Notes: generated by a model from the sequence alone, not told the origin. A stretch of 64,000 nucleotides of DNA from Fistularia commersonii (GCA_037954325.1 JBBMNZ010000001.1:6172874-6236873); one strand, 5' to 3'; counted from the stretch's first letter, positions 12,473 to 27,546 are shown. Translations and numbers: made by a program.

Positions 12473-12577
12473 TCAGCATCCTGCGCCGCAGATGCCGCCG
12501 GTCCAGTCCTGGATGACGCCCGCCTTCACTAGCTTCACCAGGAACTCCTTCTCTTTAGATATGTTATGTGTCCATGA
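12473..12577 (-). CDS. ST3GAL3: ST3GAL3 terminal exon: motif VS and C-terminus
   Basis: The acceptor TTGCAG is preceded by a run of 14 C (minus strand). The exon encodes SWTHNISKEKEFLVKLVKAG and ends GGICGAGC before the stop at 12475-12473. Motif VS residues H333 and E338 are present. The human protein ends SSGI, so the last four residues here are an extension. GC-rich sequence follows the stop. Confidence 0.93.
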   Translation of the reverse strand, partial: SWTHNISKEKEFLVKLVKAGVIQDWTGGICGAGC

Positions 12578-14774
12578 CTGCAAGGGGGGGGGGGGGGACA
12601 AGAGACGACACACGCAGGAGAGCACTCTTTCAGTCAGATAGAGCAAGCGCTATCAACAATTTCCTTCGGCGGGATAAGTAAAGTTATTCTTATGCTTATT
12701 CTTACACAGGCGGTTGGGGCGCCGGAGCAGCTGGTTAGTGTTCCGCAGGAGAGGACGGACTAATGTCAATGTGACATTATGACAAAAGGTTGCTCGTCAA
12801 CATAAGAGTTCGGTGGAATTTATTGCCTGACGGAAGTAATGACAATGCCAAAAGAGAAAACAACAAATGGGAATTTGTGTTTCAAAAAGATCTGGGACCT
12901 CTCTAACCAGGTCATAGCTAGCCGACAGCTCGCTGACTGTACGGTAAAAAGCCGCGAGCACTCACGTCAACGATGATAAATGTACGCACTTCCCAAGCTG
13001 CGGGACACAGTCAAGATGATCATGTGGCTGATTTCCACTTGCTGACCTTCACAGATTGTGGGGGGAGTTAAGCTGCAAGTGTGCTCACTCTGTTATTGTG
13101 TGGTTAGCATACAATAATAAATTATTTGTTATTTTAAACAAATAGCTTCCCCGTGCTTTTTCATGCCTGATATGAATTATAAATAGCTGTAAAGGCACTG
13201 ATCTAGCTGATATCCTTTTGCTAACATCCACGTCTGCTTCTAGAGTGTGTTTATTTAAACAGTGTTTCCTAATTGGGTGTTTCCTATTCATTTCACTCTC
13301 CATGCTACTTTGCCAAGATTTTCAGAGCTTGAGGGACACATTCAGGCATGTATTTTTATTTTATTTTTTTGTCTTTCTGTGAGAAAAAGGCAGTGCAGGA
13401 CAGAAAAGTTTCCTTCGAAAAGTACTTATTTGAAAATTGTACTCAAATCCTTTTTTTTTTATACTAATTAACTTTTCATTGAAAAGCTCACATATTTTCA
13501 TTTACATGCAATTTGTGGCTCTGTTGGTTTTGCTAACACGGGTTGGCATTAGTTTGCAGAATCACCAGGAATCGATTATATAAAATGTATCAGAACCCAA
13601 GTGTACGAGTAACATCAAAATAGTATCAAAATTAGGCACCATATCAGTACTAAATTAGTACTGAAGTACAATATAAATTTAGTACTTAATCTATGTAATA
13701 GACAGAAAGTACATTATGTGAGAAACTAAGAGGTTTTTCAAAAGATTGTAAGAGAGATGACAGTTGAATATTTCTGAGTGAAAATTTTAAACTTCAGAGA
13801 ATTCTGACCATTCCCTACAAAAGATGCACTTTGACAGAAGCTTTGGTAACAGTTTAATGGAAAAATGAAAATCAGCGCCATATCTGACGACTAAGGTCTA
13901 ATGTTCCTCATTTGCATTCATTTTGAAAAACAATTCTGAAAGTAAAGGTGACTTTTAGTGATGCCTTCAGACACCGTGGTTTCAGTGACTCCGGCTGACA
14001 AATGTGAGAAGACACATCTAGCCCGCAGGTGCATAAATTCTGTCCAAATTCCTAAAAAAGTGTTTTTGAATGGAAGGTCACGGTCAGTGGATGTGACGTG
14101 GCGTAAACCGTGGAAACCAGTACCCGGCGGGGAGGTGTTTGGCCGACACGACGTTTGAAATAGGAAGACTCACAGCTTGGGGATTTAAGGTCAGCTGATT
14201 TTTGGAAAGATTCATACCTTACTGAATTTTCTACAACAGATCGAAAAAATGGTATGTCGAAAAATCCAATTGCATAAATGAAACAACAATACAATGTAAA
14301 CTTGTTGCTGAAATGTACTTTGTAAAATCCCCACCCGGTTTTAATCCAGCTCACCTCTCTGATGGCTGACATCCTAACCATCTCGTAGTAATGCAGCGGC
14401 GCGTGGGGGGTACTCATGTTGTAGCCGAATCCAGCCACCGCCACTTCGTCACAGTTGTGGAGGGCCATCGTTATGGCGACCGTGCCGAGGGTGGGGATAT
14501 TCTGAAAAGCAACGGTGGCGCACAGGTGAGCAACCCGTGACCTGCACACTGGCAGCTTGCGGTCACGATCCGAAGGAGCTCTCAGAGGAGCTGTGCGGAT
14601 CAAAATCTGGAACGTGGTTCTATTTACGAGCCTCATGGCAGTTTTCATGCTGTGCGTGCGTGTGTGTGTCAGTGTGTATGCTCAGCTCTGCTGTGTGTTC
14701 AAAGAGGCCTCCATAATGCAAGCAGACAGACCGGGCGGTCCGCAGTCCTCACCATTAACTTACTGTTTGCCGCC

Positions 14775-14809
<35 letters not shown>

Positions 14810-17800
14810 TGTATATACGTGCGCGTGAAAAACACCACCGTGCCTGGTATTTCTTCATATAGACTGAATATGAAGTGTGTGATGGAATACAAAACAGGAT
14901 TTCTCACCCCCCGTCCCATCTGTCCATTGTTTTGAGGTAAGCCAATCAGCTTGAAGGAGGCCTCCTGGATGAAGTAGGGGTTCAGGATGCGCATCTCGCT
15001 GGGCTCCCTTGGGACAGACTTGGCTACTGACTTCCAGAAGCCATCAGTGCTGCGCTGAGAGGCAGAGCGGAAATCAAATCAGCGTGGTGAGTGTGAGGGA
15101 AAGTGAAGTCAACCGCGAAAGACTGACTGTACGACATTAACACCGCCACGGACAGGAAATACCGCAAACTCCACGGCTATGGATCAGCATCCAGGAACTA
15201 GCAGGGCGTAGTGGCCACATCATTTCTAGTTTTTTAAAACAAAAAGCACTGATGGATGCAGCCAACAATGAGACACTTTTACTGCTTTGGTAAGATGTGA
15301 TCATATAAAACTGTGGAAACAGTAAGAATTAAAACCTTATTTTTATGTACAATTGTGTATAAGAGTAAACTTTCATACAACTTGGGTTGTTTTCAGATGA
15401 AGGGGATAAATGAGATCAGCTGAAATACTTCATTTAAAGTAGATGTGGAACCCCAAAATACAGAGAAAAGGCCCGGAGCTCAATCGGAAGAGGAAAAGGT
15501 TAATTCTCGTGACCTACACATTGACCTTCGAACAGAGTTTTGGCCGAAAGTGTCTGAGAAAAAACAGGATAGTAGGCCATGGCCCTTCGAAAAAAAAAAA
15601 AAAAACACGGCAAGGTGGGCATTAATTATAAATTATCAACGCAATTCAACGGTGGAGTTATCAGCTATGATATTACAGGTACAGATGAAGTCTTCCCCTT
15701 AAGTGACAGGAGTGGAAAATACGATGAGGCTGAAGCGTCCAGTGAAAGCAATACCTTGTGAGAGGTCAGGGGGAGGAGGGAAGAGGTGGCCGGGGGAGTC
15801 AACACCATTAAGACGCTGATGAAAAACAAGAGGAGTGCACGAAGCTGGATGGAGAGGAAGTGGCTGTATCGGAATACCTGAACCATTAGGTTAATGAATG
15901 TCGGCTTGATGGCTCCTAATGAACAGTTACTGGGATGAGCCTCTGGTATATCACAGGGCCGGGAGAAAGCAAACAGCAACGCCATGAGCCATTAGTTGTC
16001 TTAACATAGCGCTGTTACCCCGCTTAACGTTGGGGATGACAACCTGTCGCGGCTCGGTTGTCTAACAGTCCAACTGAGGCCTATTTGCTGGTCTATCCCA
16101 GCTTAGAACCCAATGCCTCAAAACAAACCGCCAAGACCGAACGCTCCGTCCTTCAGAGCTCCCTGGAAAATATTCATCTGGGTTCCGAAGTGAAAGAACT
16201 TTTGAAAACGTCCTTTCGATGACCTTACTTGTTCTGTTGTGTTTACTGATGTGCTTTCATACCAGACACCGATATGATGTTTTTGTTTTTAACTCTTATC
16301 ATTTCCTTTTATAAATGCTTTCCATTTGCTATGGAATTAAGTTACTTTAATTGTTTATTTGGACATAAAGTAAAATGAAATTAAAAAAATAAAATAAAAA
16401 TCTAAATAGCCATATTTCCAAAAGTGACAAGATGTGTATCTCAGAATGTGTATCAACATCTTACGCCCAATGGACAACAGAAACCCCGGGCAGTGGCATA
16501 TAGCTGTGGGCACTGAATAGAAGACTGAAGTCAAGGTTTGGTGTTTGATTTTGGCTGAGACATACAGTTGGCATCAGTAGCTGACGCTGTCCTGATACCG
16601 AACCATGTTGAGAACAACCTCGAGTCTTATCTGAACGGCTGAGCTCTGCAAGATTCCTGACAGATTGCAACCTTACTTTACTCGTGCTTCATCGGGGCGT
16701 AGTTCTCAAACGTCCAAATGCGTCTCTTGGTTTAGATCTACTGGACGGTCGTGAACATTCAAGTCCATGTGCGAGTCCCTCAGGCGATGACGAGAGAGTA
16801 CAAAGCAGGTATGTTGTGACGCCGGAGGCGGGAATGTGGTTACAATCCCACTCAAGCATGTGTGATGGCAGAGCCAGAAGCGACAGCCAGGTCTTAGAAA
16901 GCAGCCTTGGTATTCTGAAGCTTGTTGTTAAAAAGCCAGAGACGCTATTAATAAGCAGGTATGCAATTATTACATCTTTATAAATACACGTTGACTTGTT
17001 CACTCCTTCTACCATCCAAACTCTCCAAAAGTGAGAATGCGATCTAAGACAGAACCTTCCACCAACTGGATCCCAAATTCTGTCTGTGAACGTGCTTATT
17101 GTCCACAGACACGGCCAACGAACTGGTCATGACTTTAGGCTACAATTACAACCATTTTCTTATTCATCACCTTGAAATACAAACAAAAAAAAAGATAGTG
17201 CAGCTGATGGTTCTATGCAGGTCTTCTGGCCACTGTATATAAAGGGCTTTAATTTGATGAAAATGAATTGGTGATCAAAACACCTCGCTGATCTGTTACT
17301 TTTCTGACACCTTTAATAAGATGACTACTTGCTGGGTGGCGGTCTGTTCCGGTGCCCTCTAGAGGGGAGAGCTTCCTTCTCCCAGCTTCAGATAATTAGG
17401 GGCAGCAGACTTGGCAAGACGTACTGTGTTACAACCTCCGGGGAATGTGAACGTGTCCTTGGGTTAAAGATATCAGTGGTAACAGAACCTGCACTGTGCT
17501 ATGAAAAGCCTCGAGAGTGTGTGGTGTATATACATACAGTACAAGTGCTAATTATCAGACAAAGGCAAACACTTGCCACACGATCTGCTGCGGTCCCGTT
17601 AATGACACAGAGCCGTGGACTTTATGGAGACGCTTGCGATGGAAAAATTCAGAAAAAAAACGCTTTTCATGCCCCCCGGTGTGAAAAAAAATATCATCAG
17701 AAATGCATCTGTAGAGTTGATGAACAGCTATTACACGTATTTATCCTCTTCATCTCTTGCCGATTACGGTATCGCCTCTCAGAGACTTCTGAGTTCAGCT

Positions 17801-20800
17801 CAAGCTGGATAATTTGCGTCATAGGTTTCCAGGATTGAAGCGTCCCTTAGAAATAACCTACAATAAAGTCACATTTGCACAATAATGGACATCGAGAATC
17901 ATTTAAGTTTGTTTTTCTTTTCCCTCTTGGAGGTAGAAAAGTTCCCTTATCAACAGAGGGTCGACGTGGATGGAAAGTGACAGCTTATCATATAAAGTAA
18001 TTAGGTTACTTGTACTGAAAGAAAAATAAAACAAAGTAAAATGTTGGTGCACGTCAAAAATTGAGAGGAATGATTGCTATGTCAAATGGGAAATCAATGG
18101 CTGCCAAGTATTTTAAATATGTGTGTATGTGCGTGAGCGCCTGTGAGCCCTCATCCACTGCAAAGATGATGACTGCCAGTGATTTGAGAATTTACGCCGC
18201 CAACTGCTTCTCCTTATGAACCAACACCCCATAACTGTCATGGACAGAAAAAACAAACTAGCATTTCCTTTCTCTAACTTTTTAGAAACCTCAAATTGCA
18301 TTCCTACGGAAATCCAATTATGTGCTGCTTATTTATATAAAATCTTGCCTTTTTGTTATATCTGTGTTCCTGAGTTCACACAAGGCGAGGGTCAGGCACT
18401 AGATAACAGGGAGACATTTTGTGAAAACCACGTGCTTTGTTTTTTTAAGAGCTGCCAGTCAACGTGCGTGTTTTTCCTGCCGCACACACACGGCTAGTAG
18501 AGGTTGGGGACCTCAGGAGGCACAGCGTACACTGGCTCCCACAATGTTAATATGTAAACAAACAAGAGAACCTCTTGAGGAACACCATTAATCATTTCCA
18601 GTTCAAAACAGCAATAGTTATGATAGACTTATTTGATAGATTTCCTTAAATCTATCCCAGGAGCATTCAGCGTCTTTAAACAAAACAATGACAACTCCTG
18701 TTGCAAAACTATCGCTGAGCTTTTGCAGCATGCCCACGGAGCAAAGGGCAAATACCTCATCGATGTGCTTTTTATGACACATCCATTACATGAAGCTGTA
18801 GGCGGGGGCCACTATGCAACGTGCCAACTTGCAAACACATTTGCACACACTCGACCCCGCTGACAAATGCAGGTACGCGGGAAAAATAGCCTGCAGGCCA
18901 CAGTAGGTCTTCTTACACACTTGGAATAAGAGGGGTGACGAAAGGGATTGTAAAGTGCAACGTGGCTGTCACCGGATCCGTTGTACGGAGCCATTCAAAT
19001 CCCCGGGAAGTATGAATTACACATAATCTAAAAGTACATGTGGGATTGGATGATGACTCTGTACTAATAGGAATTTCTCAGAGAGCAACATCAACCCAAC
19101 TCCGCAGAGTGACAGACAGTGTCAAGCTACTCACCAGCCTCTGATTGAAGACCATGTGTCTGAGCCACTTGAGGTCCAGAGCTTTGAAAGCGGAGAGAAC
19201 AAAGAGGGAATGAGCCTCGTAGTGCTCCGATTTCTGGATGGCACCCTCGGGGTAGGTGATCCTCATGGTGGTTTTGGAGCCGACGTCTTTCTCAAAGCCT
19301 TTCACTGGGGCCTCATTCAACCTGCCAATCATGACGGAACGATCAAACAATCGCTAGGAAAATAGCCCGAGCGTTCATTCATTCATTCGTTCATTATTGA
19401 TACACACGAAGCGGTGGGGGCGGGGGGTACCAAATAACAAAATAACCGTACCAAATAACACTGGTCCCTTGTCAATCACAGAGCTAAATGTAGAGACACA
19501 CAACTAACGACTTCTTGTTGAACCTGGAGAGAGCATGAAGACGTCACACCAAAATAGCCCTGCAGCCTGCTGGAATTGCACAGGCAACCTCAACGCTGCA
19601 AGGTGACACAGCCTTTTCCAATCTAATGAAATATAAATGTCACTTCCCCCCCTTTGAAGACACTACTGCGGTGGGCACTATGAGACACCCCTATATGATG
19701 GAAGGACAAATATCAAGATAACACCTCTGAAATCATTAAACTTCTCACAAATAGTACATTTTAGTATGATCAATGCACGCTGTATTTTTTTTACGTACCT
19801 GATCACCACATCAAACTCATCAATCCTCCGTCCGAGAGAACTGTTGACCAATATCCCTCCGTTCCCGACAATGACGCAAGTCTTACAGCTCAAACTGTAA
19901 CAAAAAAAAAAGAAAAGAAAAATTGATAATGATACCGTCCTGATGTTGTACATTGTACTGTAGTAGTATTTAGGCCATAGCCAGTTCAAGCAAGCTGGAG
20001 GTGCATTAAAAGGATATTTGTGTACTACTGGCTATTTTCACGAATCTGCAGAGAAAATATTTTAATGGAAGAGGGTGTAAGGTCTATTAGCTTTCGAAAA
20101 CATATGGTGTCCCTCCAAGTGAATCCAAATCTAGGATCTTCTTTGAGCCCTGGAGAGATAATGCAACATATGTGAAATTTCAATGTAAACATGCATTTTT
20201 CTTATTTATTTTATTTACTTATTTCCTTACTTTCTTGTATTAAATTAATTTTTTTCTCATTCCAAATAAATGGTCACCGAGACCAGGCAATATTTTTTGG
20301 GCCGCGAAAAGTACAGAAGCCATATTTGGAGGACCTTGGGATTGTACAAGAAACAAATGGTCTGAGCGCCTCCAGAACAACATAACAAAGAACAAGAACG
20401 GGACCAATCAGGAATATTTTGATGACCTGCAGTGTGCTGTCTCAGCATTTGGGCTGGAGATGATTTTTGTTGAGTCAAGGCCAAACGCGACTGGCTATTT
20501 CGAAGGTCAATGCATGGCCTACTGCACCAAAGCGATTGTCCAAATCCCATCGTTATTAATGGGTGAATTTGGGGCAAACAAAATGACCCAACCCAAAGGT
20601 CAGCTCTCGTGCAGTTTGAAAGGCAGGTGTGCAATCCATGCAGTAATCCACAGAAACATAACCAGTTGGTATGATTGTCTTTGTGAGGAGGAAAATGAAA
20701 GAATTGAAAAAAGTCATGTATAAAGACTAGATGATGACCCCGTGCGGTGGATGACATATGGGAGTGGATGGCTGACTTCCTGTAACTTCTGGCATCTGGG

Positions 20801-23800
20801 TTGTTGTCATGAGACGAGAACCAAAAGGCTCGCCTCCGAATGGAAGCAGACTCAAGTTGAGAGAAGAAAGACAGGAGTATTTGCATTTTAAAAGGTCGCT
20901 TGTAATGGGGGCTTTCACTGTGATGCGTCAAACGGATAGTGCCTGCCCTCCTGAGACAACACGGAAAACATTCCTCTACTACACATTCACACTATTTTAT
21001 TTGCTATCTACAAATGTGTAAAATGACTAATTTGACAGCTGCTTGTGTTAAGCCTGCTGTATATACTGATTATTTAACGATTGGCATCATCACGACATCC
21101 ATGAATGTTACAAACAGGAAGAGCCAAAAGGGACAACAGCGCCATGTTTATCTCCTCCTTTCAGGATTTTACTCCATGAGCAAGTGAGAAAAGTAAATTC
21201 TCTCTATCACAGTTGGTTGATAGTATGGCCGCTTTGTCAATATTGCAGACAACGTGTGTCCCGTGTTTAGTCTGGGCGGCTTAATTCTGGGAGGGAAAGT
21301 AAACACATTCCTAATTGTCTTGGTTGGCTGATGAAACGGGCTCACAACAGAGTGTCTGGAAAAATGATGAGGCCCATATAAAGACAAGAGCTCCTACATG
21401 AAGGGAATCCCAGTTCGAGCCCAATGACAGACCCGAGGCATCGCCAGATCGTAGTTTCAGATGTAATTTAAAAAAAAAAAAAAAAAAAAGAGACTGGTTT
21501 TGGGGAATATAACAATGATAATAATACTAATAATAATAATATTTTTATGCACTGGAGGCAAGTGGTCACTAATTATCATCACATTACTAAGCCAGTAGAA
21601 CCTAACACCTTGTTCCAACTGCATTTTACACTGCATGAGGATATCCACCCCCAAAAAAGATGCTTTTGAGATGAAATTATCTTTAATGACTGGTCACCAA
21701 GCGCATTATTCATTACCACCTGGTTATTTTTTAAACCAGACCCACAACAACTTGACTTTAACATTATACATTGTTTGTCTTGAAATATTTTCTGTATCGA
21801 CAACAGACAATACACAAGTTTATGAAAGTATGGCTGCAGCTCTAAATGTAAGAGATAAAAATAATACTGCTCCAGATATTGGCAAATCCCAGTATCATTT
21901 TTTTTTCTTCAAAATTAGTGCACTGGCACGATATGTAGAGGAGTGTGTTCCTGATAAAGTTATCTATGTACTATGTTCTTTCTGTTATCCAGAGCTGCGT
22001 TTTACAGCTGCGGCGTTAAGATTTCCATAATTAAAGAAGTTACAACAAATAAAAGGAAAGGGTTGTTGTGGATCGGTGCATTCCTGGGCAACAATTGCCT
22101 ACTTACCTGTCAAGTTCCTCCCCCAGGCTGTAGCTCTTGGTAACTGACAGAAGGACATCTATGATCCTCTCTGCAGATATGAGAGAGAGAGAGAGGGGGA
22201 GAGGGAGAGAGAAAGAATTAATAACAGCCTTAAATTAAGAGAAAAGTGAAAGAGTATAGCTCTCATGATTGTATTAAATCACCAGGATAACTGCACTTAC
22301 AATGCTAAACGACGCAGGGGTCAGCACCAGCAGCTGGGTGGGCTTACAATGTTATACAATTCTTCAAAATGGGTGCTTGGACACACCACTTGCCGTAGGA
22401 ACAGGATGTATACAGTGTAAGACAGTGGAAAGACTGGGAGGTTGTGAATGAATGGCTACAGACTCCTTAACAGCATTCCCTGACAGATAAGCGCCAATTG
22501 AGAGGAAGGGGTCATCAGCCTGAGCAGGCTTTGACCCGGCAATGGGCAACGCCGATGTCCCTATCGCTTCTCTTCAGCCATCTTTCTCAAGCGCGAGCAT
22601 TCTGACCTTGGTGCAGTCACGATCCGGGAGTACACTACCCTCACAGCGCTAAGTACTTAGAGACATCCAGATCATATATAATTGGCTCTCATAGACCATT
22701 AACCAAACATATTAATGATGTACAAAAAGGATTACGTTTCAGAATAAGACAGGATCAGTAGTACAAATCGTTCTCTTTAGCAAAGTTAGTCCTGTGGCAA
22801 GCCGTCCATAAAGATGACTCCTCCCCCTCACATTCATACGTTATGGCAGTTGAGACTTAAATCACCCCAATATGCCTATTTTGGTTCTTCTGAATGGAAC
22901 CTGCAGCGCATGCAGGTTGGCGTCCCGCTATATCTTGCTGCGCTGCATGTAAAGCAGTGTCAATTCTGCACTCAGACGGCCCTGCAGGGGGCACTGTCTT
23001 ACAATATGCAGCATTGACCCGCCAAATTGAAGATCTCTACACTATCAGTGCTCTATTGGCATGGTTTCCTCACTTTGTCTTGGCGGGTAGCCTTAGAATA
23101 CTAAGGATGAGATTCTGGAGATTCTAACATCTGAAAATTGGACAACACATATTAAATATTTCTGACAGGAAAATAAACAGATGGTCTTAACTGGGGTTAG
23201 CTAGATCAAGATTTTGCACGTTTTCACCAGCCTCTTGTGCGATTGTCGAGGTAAGGTGAGATGTGTTGTTGATGGTAATTTTCAAGATGTGGTTGTTTAG
23301 AGAAGCATGCCTCTGCCTGTTTGTCAGTTTTAGTAGTTTGTTTAATAGTGGAATTGCTTTGTGATTATTTTGTCCATTTGTTTTATCTCGGGTTTGCACA
23401 TGTGTCTGTGTTTGTGAATGTGTTTGATTGTGTTCTGGGGTGATTTTCTACCATGGGAGATGATGAAAGTAACCTTAGCTGTTAACCTTTTGCCTTGTGA
23501 GAAACGTGATTTTATAGGGATTTACATAAGGAAGCATTTTGTTGCAGTCGGGGACCGGAACTGGGTGCTTTTTCTCGGCAACAGCCCTAAAGTTTTCACC
23601 TTGCCTTTTTTTCCCATGGTGCCTAAAGGAATCATGACTCGGTGTTCTAGAACTCACCAGGTGACGCTCAAGTATTATGTGCAAGAATGCAACTGGAGAA
23701 TCTAAAAGTCGTTGACCTGGTGTGCCAGAACCCATGCAGTGTTCATCAGTGCACGTGTGTTTTCATATATGGAATCACAGAATAAAACAAGCCGAAGTCT

Positions 23801-26800
23801 TTCGGGAGTGGGATGTGACTGTTCTTTTGTGTGTAATAAACTCAGACTTCTCAAGCAGAGTGGATTCGTGTAACTCTTAGCTCCAACAACCCAAGAAACG
23901 GTATCCATACCTTGTAATTTTATTCCAAAGGGTGGGGAATAATCACCAATCTTGAGGAACTGCTTGTAATTTGGATCAAGGAACATTGGCGCCAGTTTGT
24001 TGAACCTGTTGATAAACAGAATCATGTTACCACATGTTAGCATAGCAAGGTGGCGCTCGGTGCAACGTCTCTCCCAAACAGCCCCGATGTGAGCACTATA
24101 GATGCACTGATTAACAGCAGAGTGATTAAGAGGATTTAGCGGATCGTGTTTCCAGCTAATCCACTGTCTGTCTGAGGTTACCGTCCCCCATCCCCAGCCT
24201 TGAGATAACAGCGAGGGAGGGGATGGGGCTGAGGATCAACTTTCATCTCTGATCTGTTGGACAGCCCTAAGGGACGGGCGTGTGAGATGATTTGCTGTTT
24301 CGATGGCATTTCAAATGATAGCAACATGGGGAGCAAGCGAGCCTGACTAAGCCCCTTGTTAACCCCAGTGTGGCTGGTCATTTCCGCGGTTGGATTTAAC
24401 AAACAGGGCTGATTTTGAGAGTGATAAAAAGATAACGGCAAATTGAAAAATTGGTGTTATGGTTGCGCGTATCCACCAAAAGTACTGTTGTTTACATTCA
24501 TGTGATCATCTTTATATGATGATAGTTTTGAAGTAATTTAGTAACGCCAGTGTCTATTATATGTATTCAGATCCATTTAGACATTGAGTGGAATTCTGTT
24601 AATTCTTCGGTTAAGCCCAACAAGTGAAAATATGTTTCTAGAGGCCGCAGCAGTCCTGAGCATCATTAATATATCCTTGAATCCAACGTGGTATTTGTGC
24701 CAGATGTACAAACATTTTTGGCATTCCTGAGTTACCATCTTTGTTTCAGTGACCTTACTTTTGACCAAAAAAGTGGAATCAGTTCATTTTCAAATACAAG
24801 TGGCTGTTTGTGCCCAATTGGGATTGAGCATCCTCATGATGTTCCTGAGATATGTTAATTTGAACTGGATGAACATAAGGTGAGATTGACCTTGACCATT
24901 GACCACAAAAACTATGGGGTGGGAATGGGGTGTCTGCTACTTTTAATGGAATTCCAGGCATATTTCATGAGAATGGGATGAGGTGAGGGGTCACTGGCAC
25001 CAAACCTTTGACCAACATATCATTAACAGTTAATTGTTAGTGCAATAGGACATTCGTGCCAATTTATTTAACAAATTCCTGCGATGTTATATTCATGAAT
25101 ATAGTGTGTAGTTGGACATACAGAAAGGGCACTGCAGAAAACATTAGCCAATGATAAGAGACTTGATGCTTCTTCTCCTTTGAGTGAGAGATACGTATTA
25201 TCTTTATCATCTCTTCTGAGAGCAAACCGGGACATGATATGTGTTTTATTATCAAAGTGATGCCGAGGCACAGTTTGTGGACAGCAACACTTTGATGTAC
25301 AAATTAAAATGCCATCTTGTCAAAGTCAAATTGCATAGACCACATGACTGTCACATCAATTTACTGGGTATTGTTCGATGTCCTCTGTGGCCTTGAAGCA
25401 TGAATTCTGCGCTCAAAGGCTTACCAGTGGCTTAAAGAAAATCAGTGCATCTGCAAGAACAGTGATGTCCAGACATTCGGATTCAGTCACTGGCACAGTA
25501 GGTGTGTTGCTGTTTTTATCATGCATGCTAAAGAATTTACGAGCTGTATTCTTTAAAATTAACCATATTATAGTCATCAAAATCATCAGTCTTCGTAGTG
25601 CTTGAATGATTCCCATTAGTAAAAGTAAGAGGAGTAGCATCACGTTTTTTGTATCGCAAACAAAGACCTGCGTGTTTATCTACACTGCGGCCTGAAAGGT
25701 TAGATATTCAGAGGACAACATTCAAAGACCTGCTTTAACTCGTGAGCCAAGAGTAATTTATTGTGGAGGAAAATGTTGTTTTTAGGGAGACAAGGGTCAG
25801 TAAACACAACATAATTTGAAAGGTAGATCAATGGCTGAGCATCCATTAGCTTGGCATACCGATGAGATGGTTGCTGTGGAGTCACTGTGAAATTGGTTGA
25901 CTGGCTCTGAGGCAGACAGCTTTTGGTGGCAATTATTAAATCAAACCTTTAATTTCCATGTTCTCCTTGCTGTGATAACTGACATCAAAACTTGTTCGAC
26001 AACAGTGACTTCTCATTAGAATGTCAACAACCAACCATGTTAAGACTTTTAGTGAACAGGAGCTCAGAGAAGAAATGATAGGGGCAGATTCTTAAGTTTT
26101 TAGAAACTTAGAGGGTGACTTAGCAGCAAACAGTTAGGGCTTAAAAAGGTCAGTGTATTGCAGTAATGAGTTTTGAAAAGGCGAGCTTGGAAACGTTGGC
26201 CTGTGCCTGTACAGAGCGCATTGCAGTTCAAAAAAACCTTTAATACAATTTTGCTGGATTCACAATTTTTAGCCTACTTGCGATATGTGCCTGTCAGGAA
26301 GAATAGATTAGGCGGGATTAAGATACCCTTATCTGGCATGAAGGATAATGCACCCTGTGTTTTGCTGTGCCCTTGGGATTTACTTATCACGAGAAGTTTA
26401 CTGCCTGACTTCTCAGTCCTGAATATCCCCCCACCGACACAAACTGTCACTTCAAGACATCTCTAAATATACATACCTTTCTTAAAACAAGTATATAAAT
26501 GCATTGCTGTAGCTCAGTTCAGAGAGGAGTAAACAAATGAGACTGCATTTGGCTAAAATTACCATTAAAAAAAAAAAAAAAAAAGAGCATGATGTGCAAT
26601 GGTGCAACTTGTCATATTCTATTCTGAGAAAGTCTTTTGCATACCAGAGTGTCACAGATGGCCAGGATTGGAGAACAGCGTTGTAATTACATTGTGGCAA
26701 TGACTAAACCCATCAGAAGCAGATCCCCAAACTCCTGTGGGTTGTGAAGTGGGGCCCTCATTGGGCAGGACAAAAATGTCGAGCCGATCCCACTGATCCT

Positions 26801-27546
26801 CGACCGAATTGAGATTAAGGCTGTTTGCAAGCCAAGTCAACAACTTGAAAATCGCGGTTGTAGTACCTCCAATTGACCCTGAAACTTTATTTGCAGTGCA
26901 GCAGGGAGTGATACCCTGCTGGTAGAGGCTCTGTCTCCAGTTTTCACTCCACAGACTGCCCCCTGCAGACCGTTACGAACACCCTGTGAGAGTTAGGGTT
27001 TTAGTCAGGCTCTGGCCTATTGAACAACTTGGCCCTTGTTGAAGTAACTCAAATCATCACACTGAGCGCTTCCCACTTTCCAAACAGATACGCACTCATA
27101 GGATGACTGTTGACTTGCTGCTGGATCCACCCCGCCATCAATAATATTTATGACACCTGTCAGTTGTCGTCATATTATTGCTGAGCTGTGTATAAATTTC
27201 AAAAGCCTGCTTTTCCTGTAATTGCTTTTAATTCTTTCCGTTGAAAACAATTACTATCAACTTAATAATTTTCTAATTGCTAATGATTTATTGGAGCAGG
27301 TAGCTGATTCAGCAGAAAGTATGCCCACCTGTGTGGTAAATGTGTAAAAGGGTATTGATGGTAATATGGGATGTAAAGTAACGGGCTTGTTGCAACTGAA
27401 AGCAACCAAAACAAAAATTCTTTAAATAAGTGTTGGAGATTTCCATTCCGTTTCGCTAACATTTTAGGCAATCTACCAGCATATCGACTAACTCAGAAAA
27501 TGGTGTAATTTTGTAAATAATATATTTAAATTGTATACACACACAC

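Noticed and set aside
14052..14648. A 198-codon minus-strand open frame read as a single gene
   Set aside because: Only its middle (14355-14501) is coding: it is ST3GAL3 exon 10 with intron sequence on both sides, shown by the acceptor and donor and by the family alignment.
15050..15055. CGCAG acceptor for ST3GAL3 exon 9
   Set aside because: It would remove four bases and break the frame with the preceding phase-0 donor. CTCAG gives RSTDGFWKS in frame.
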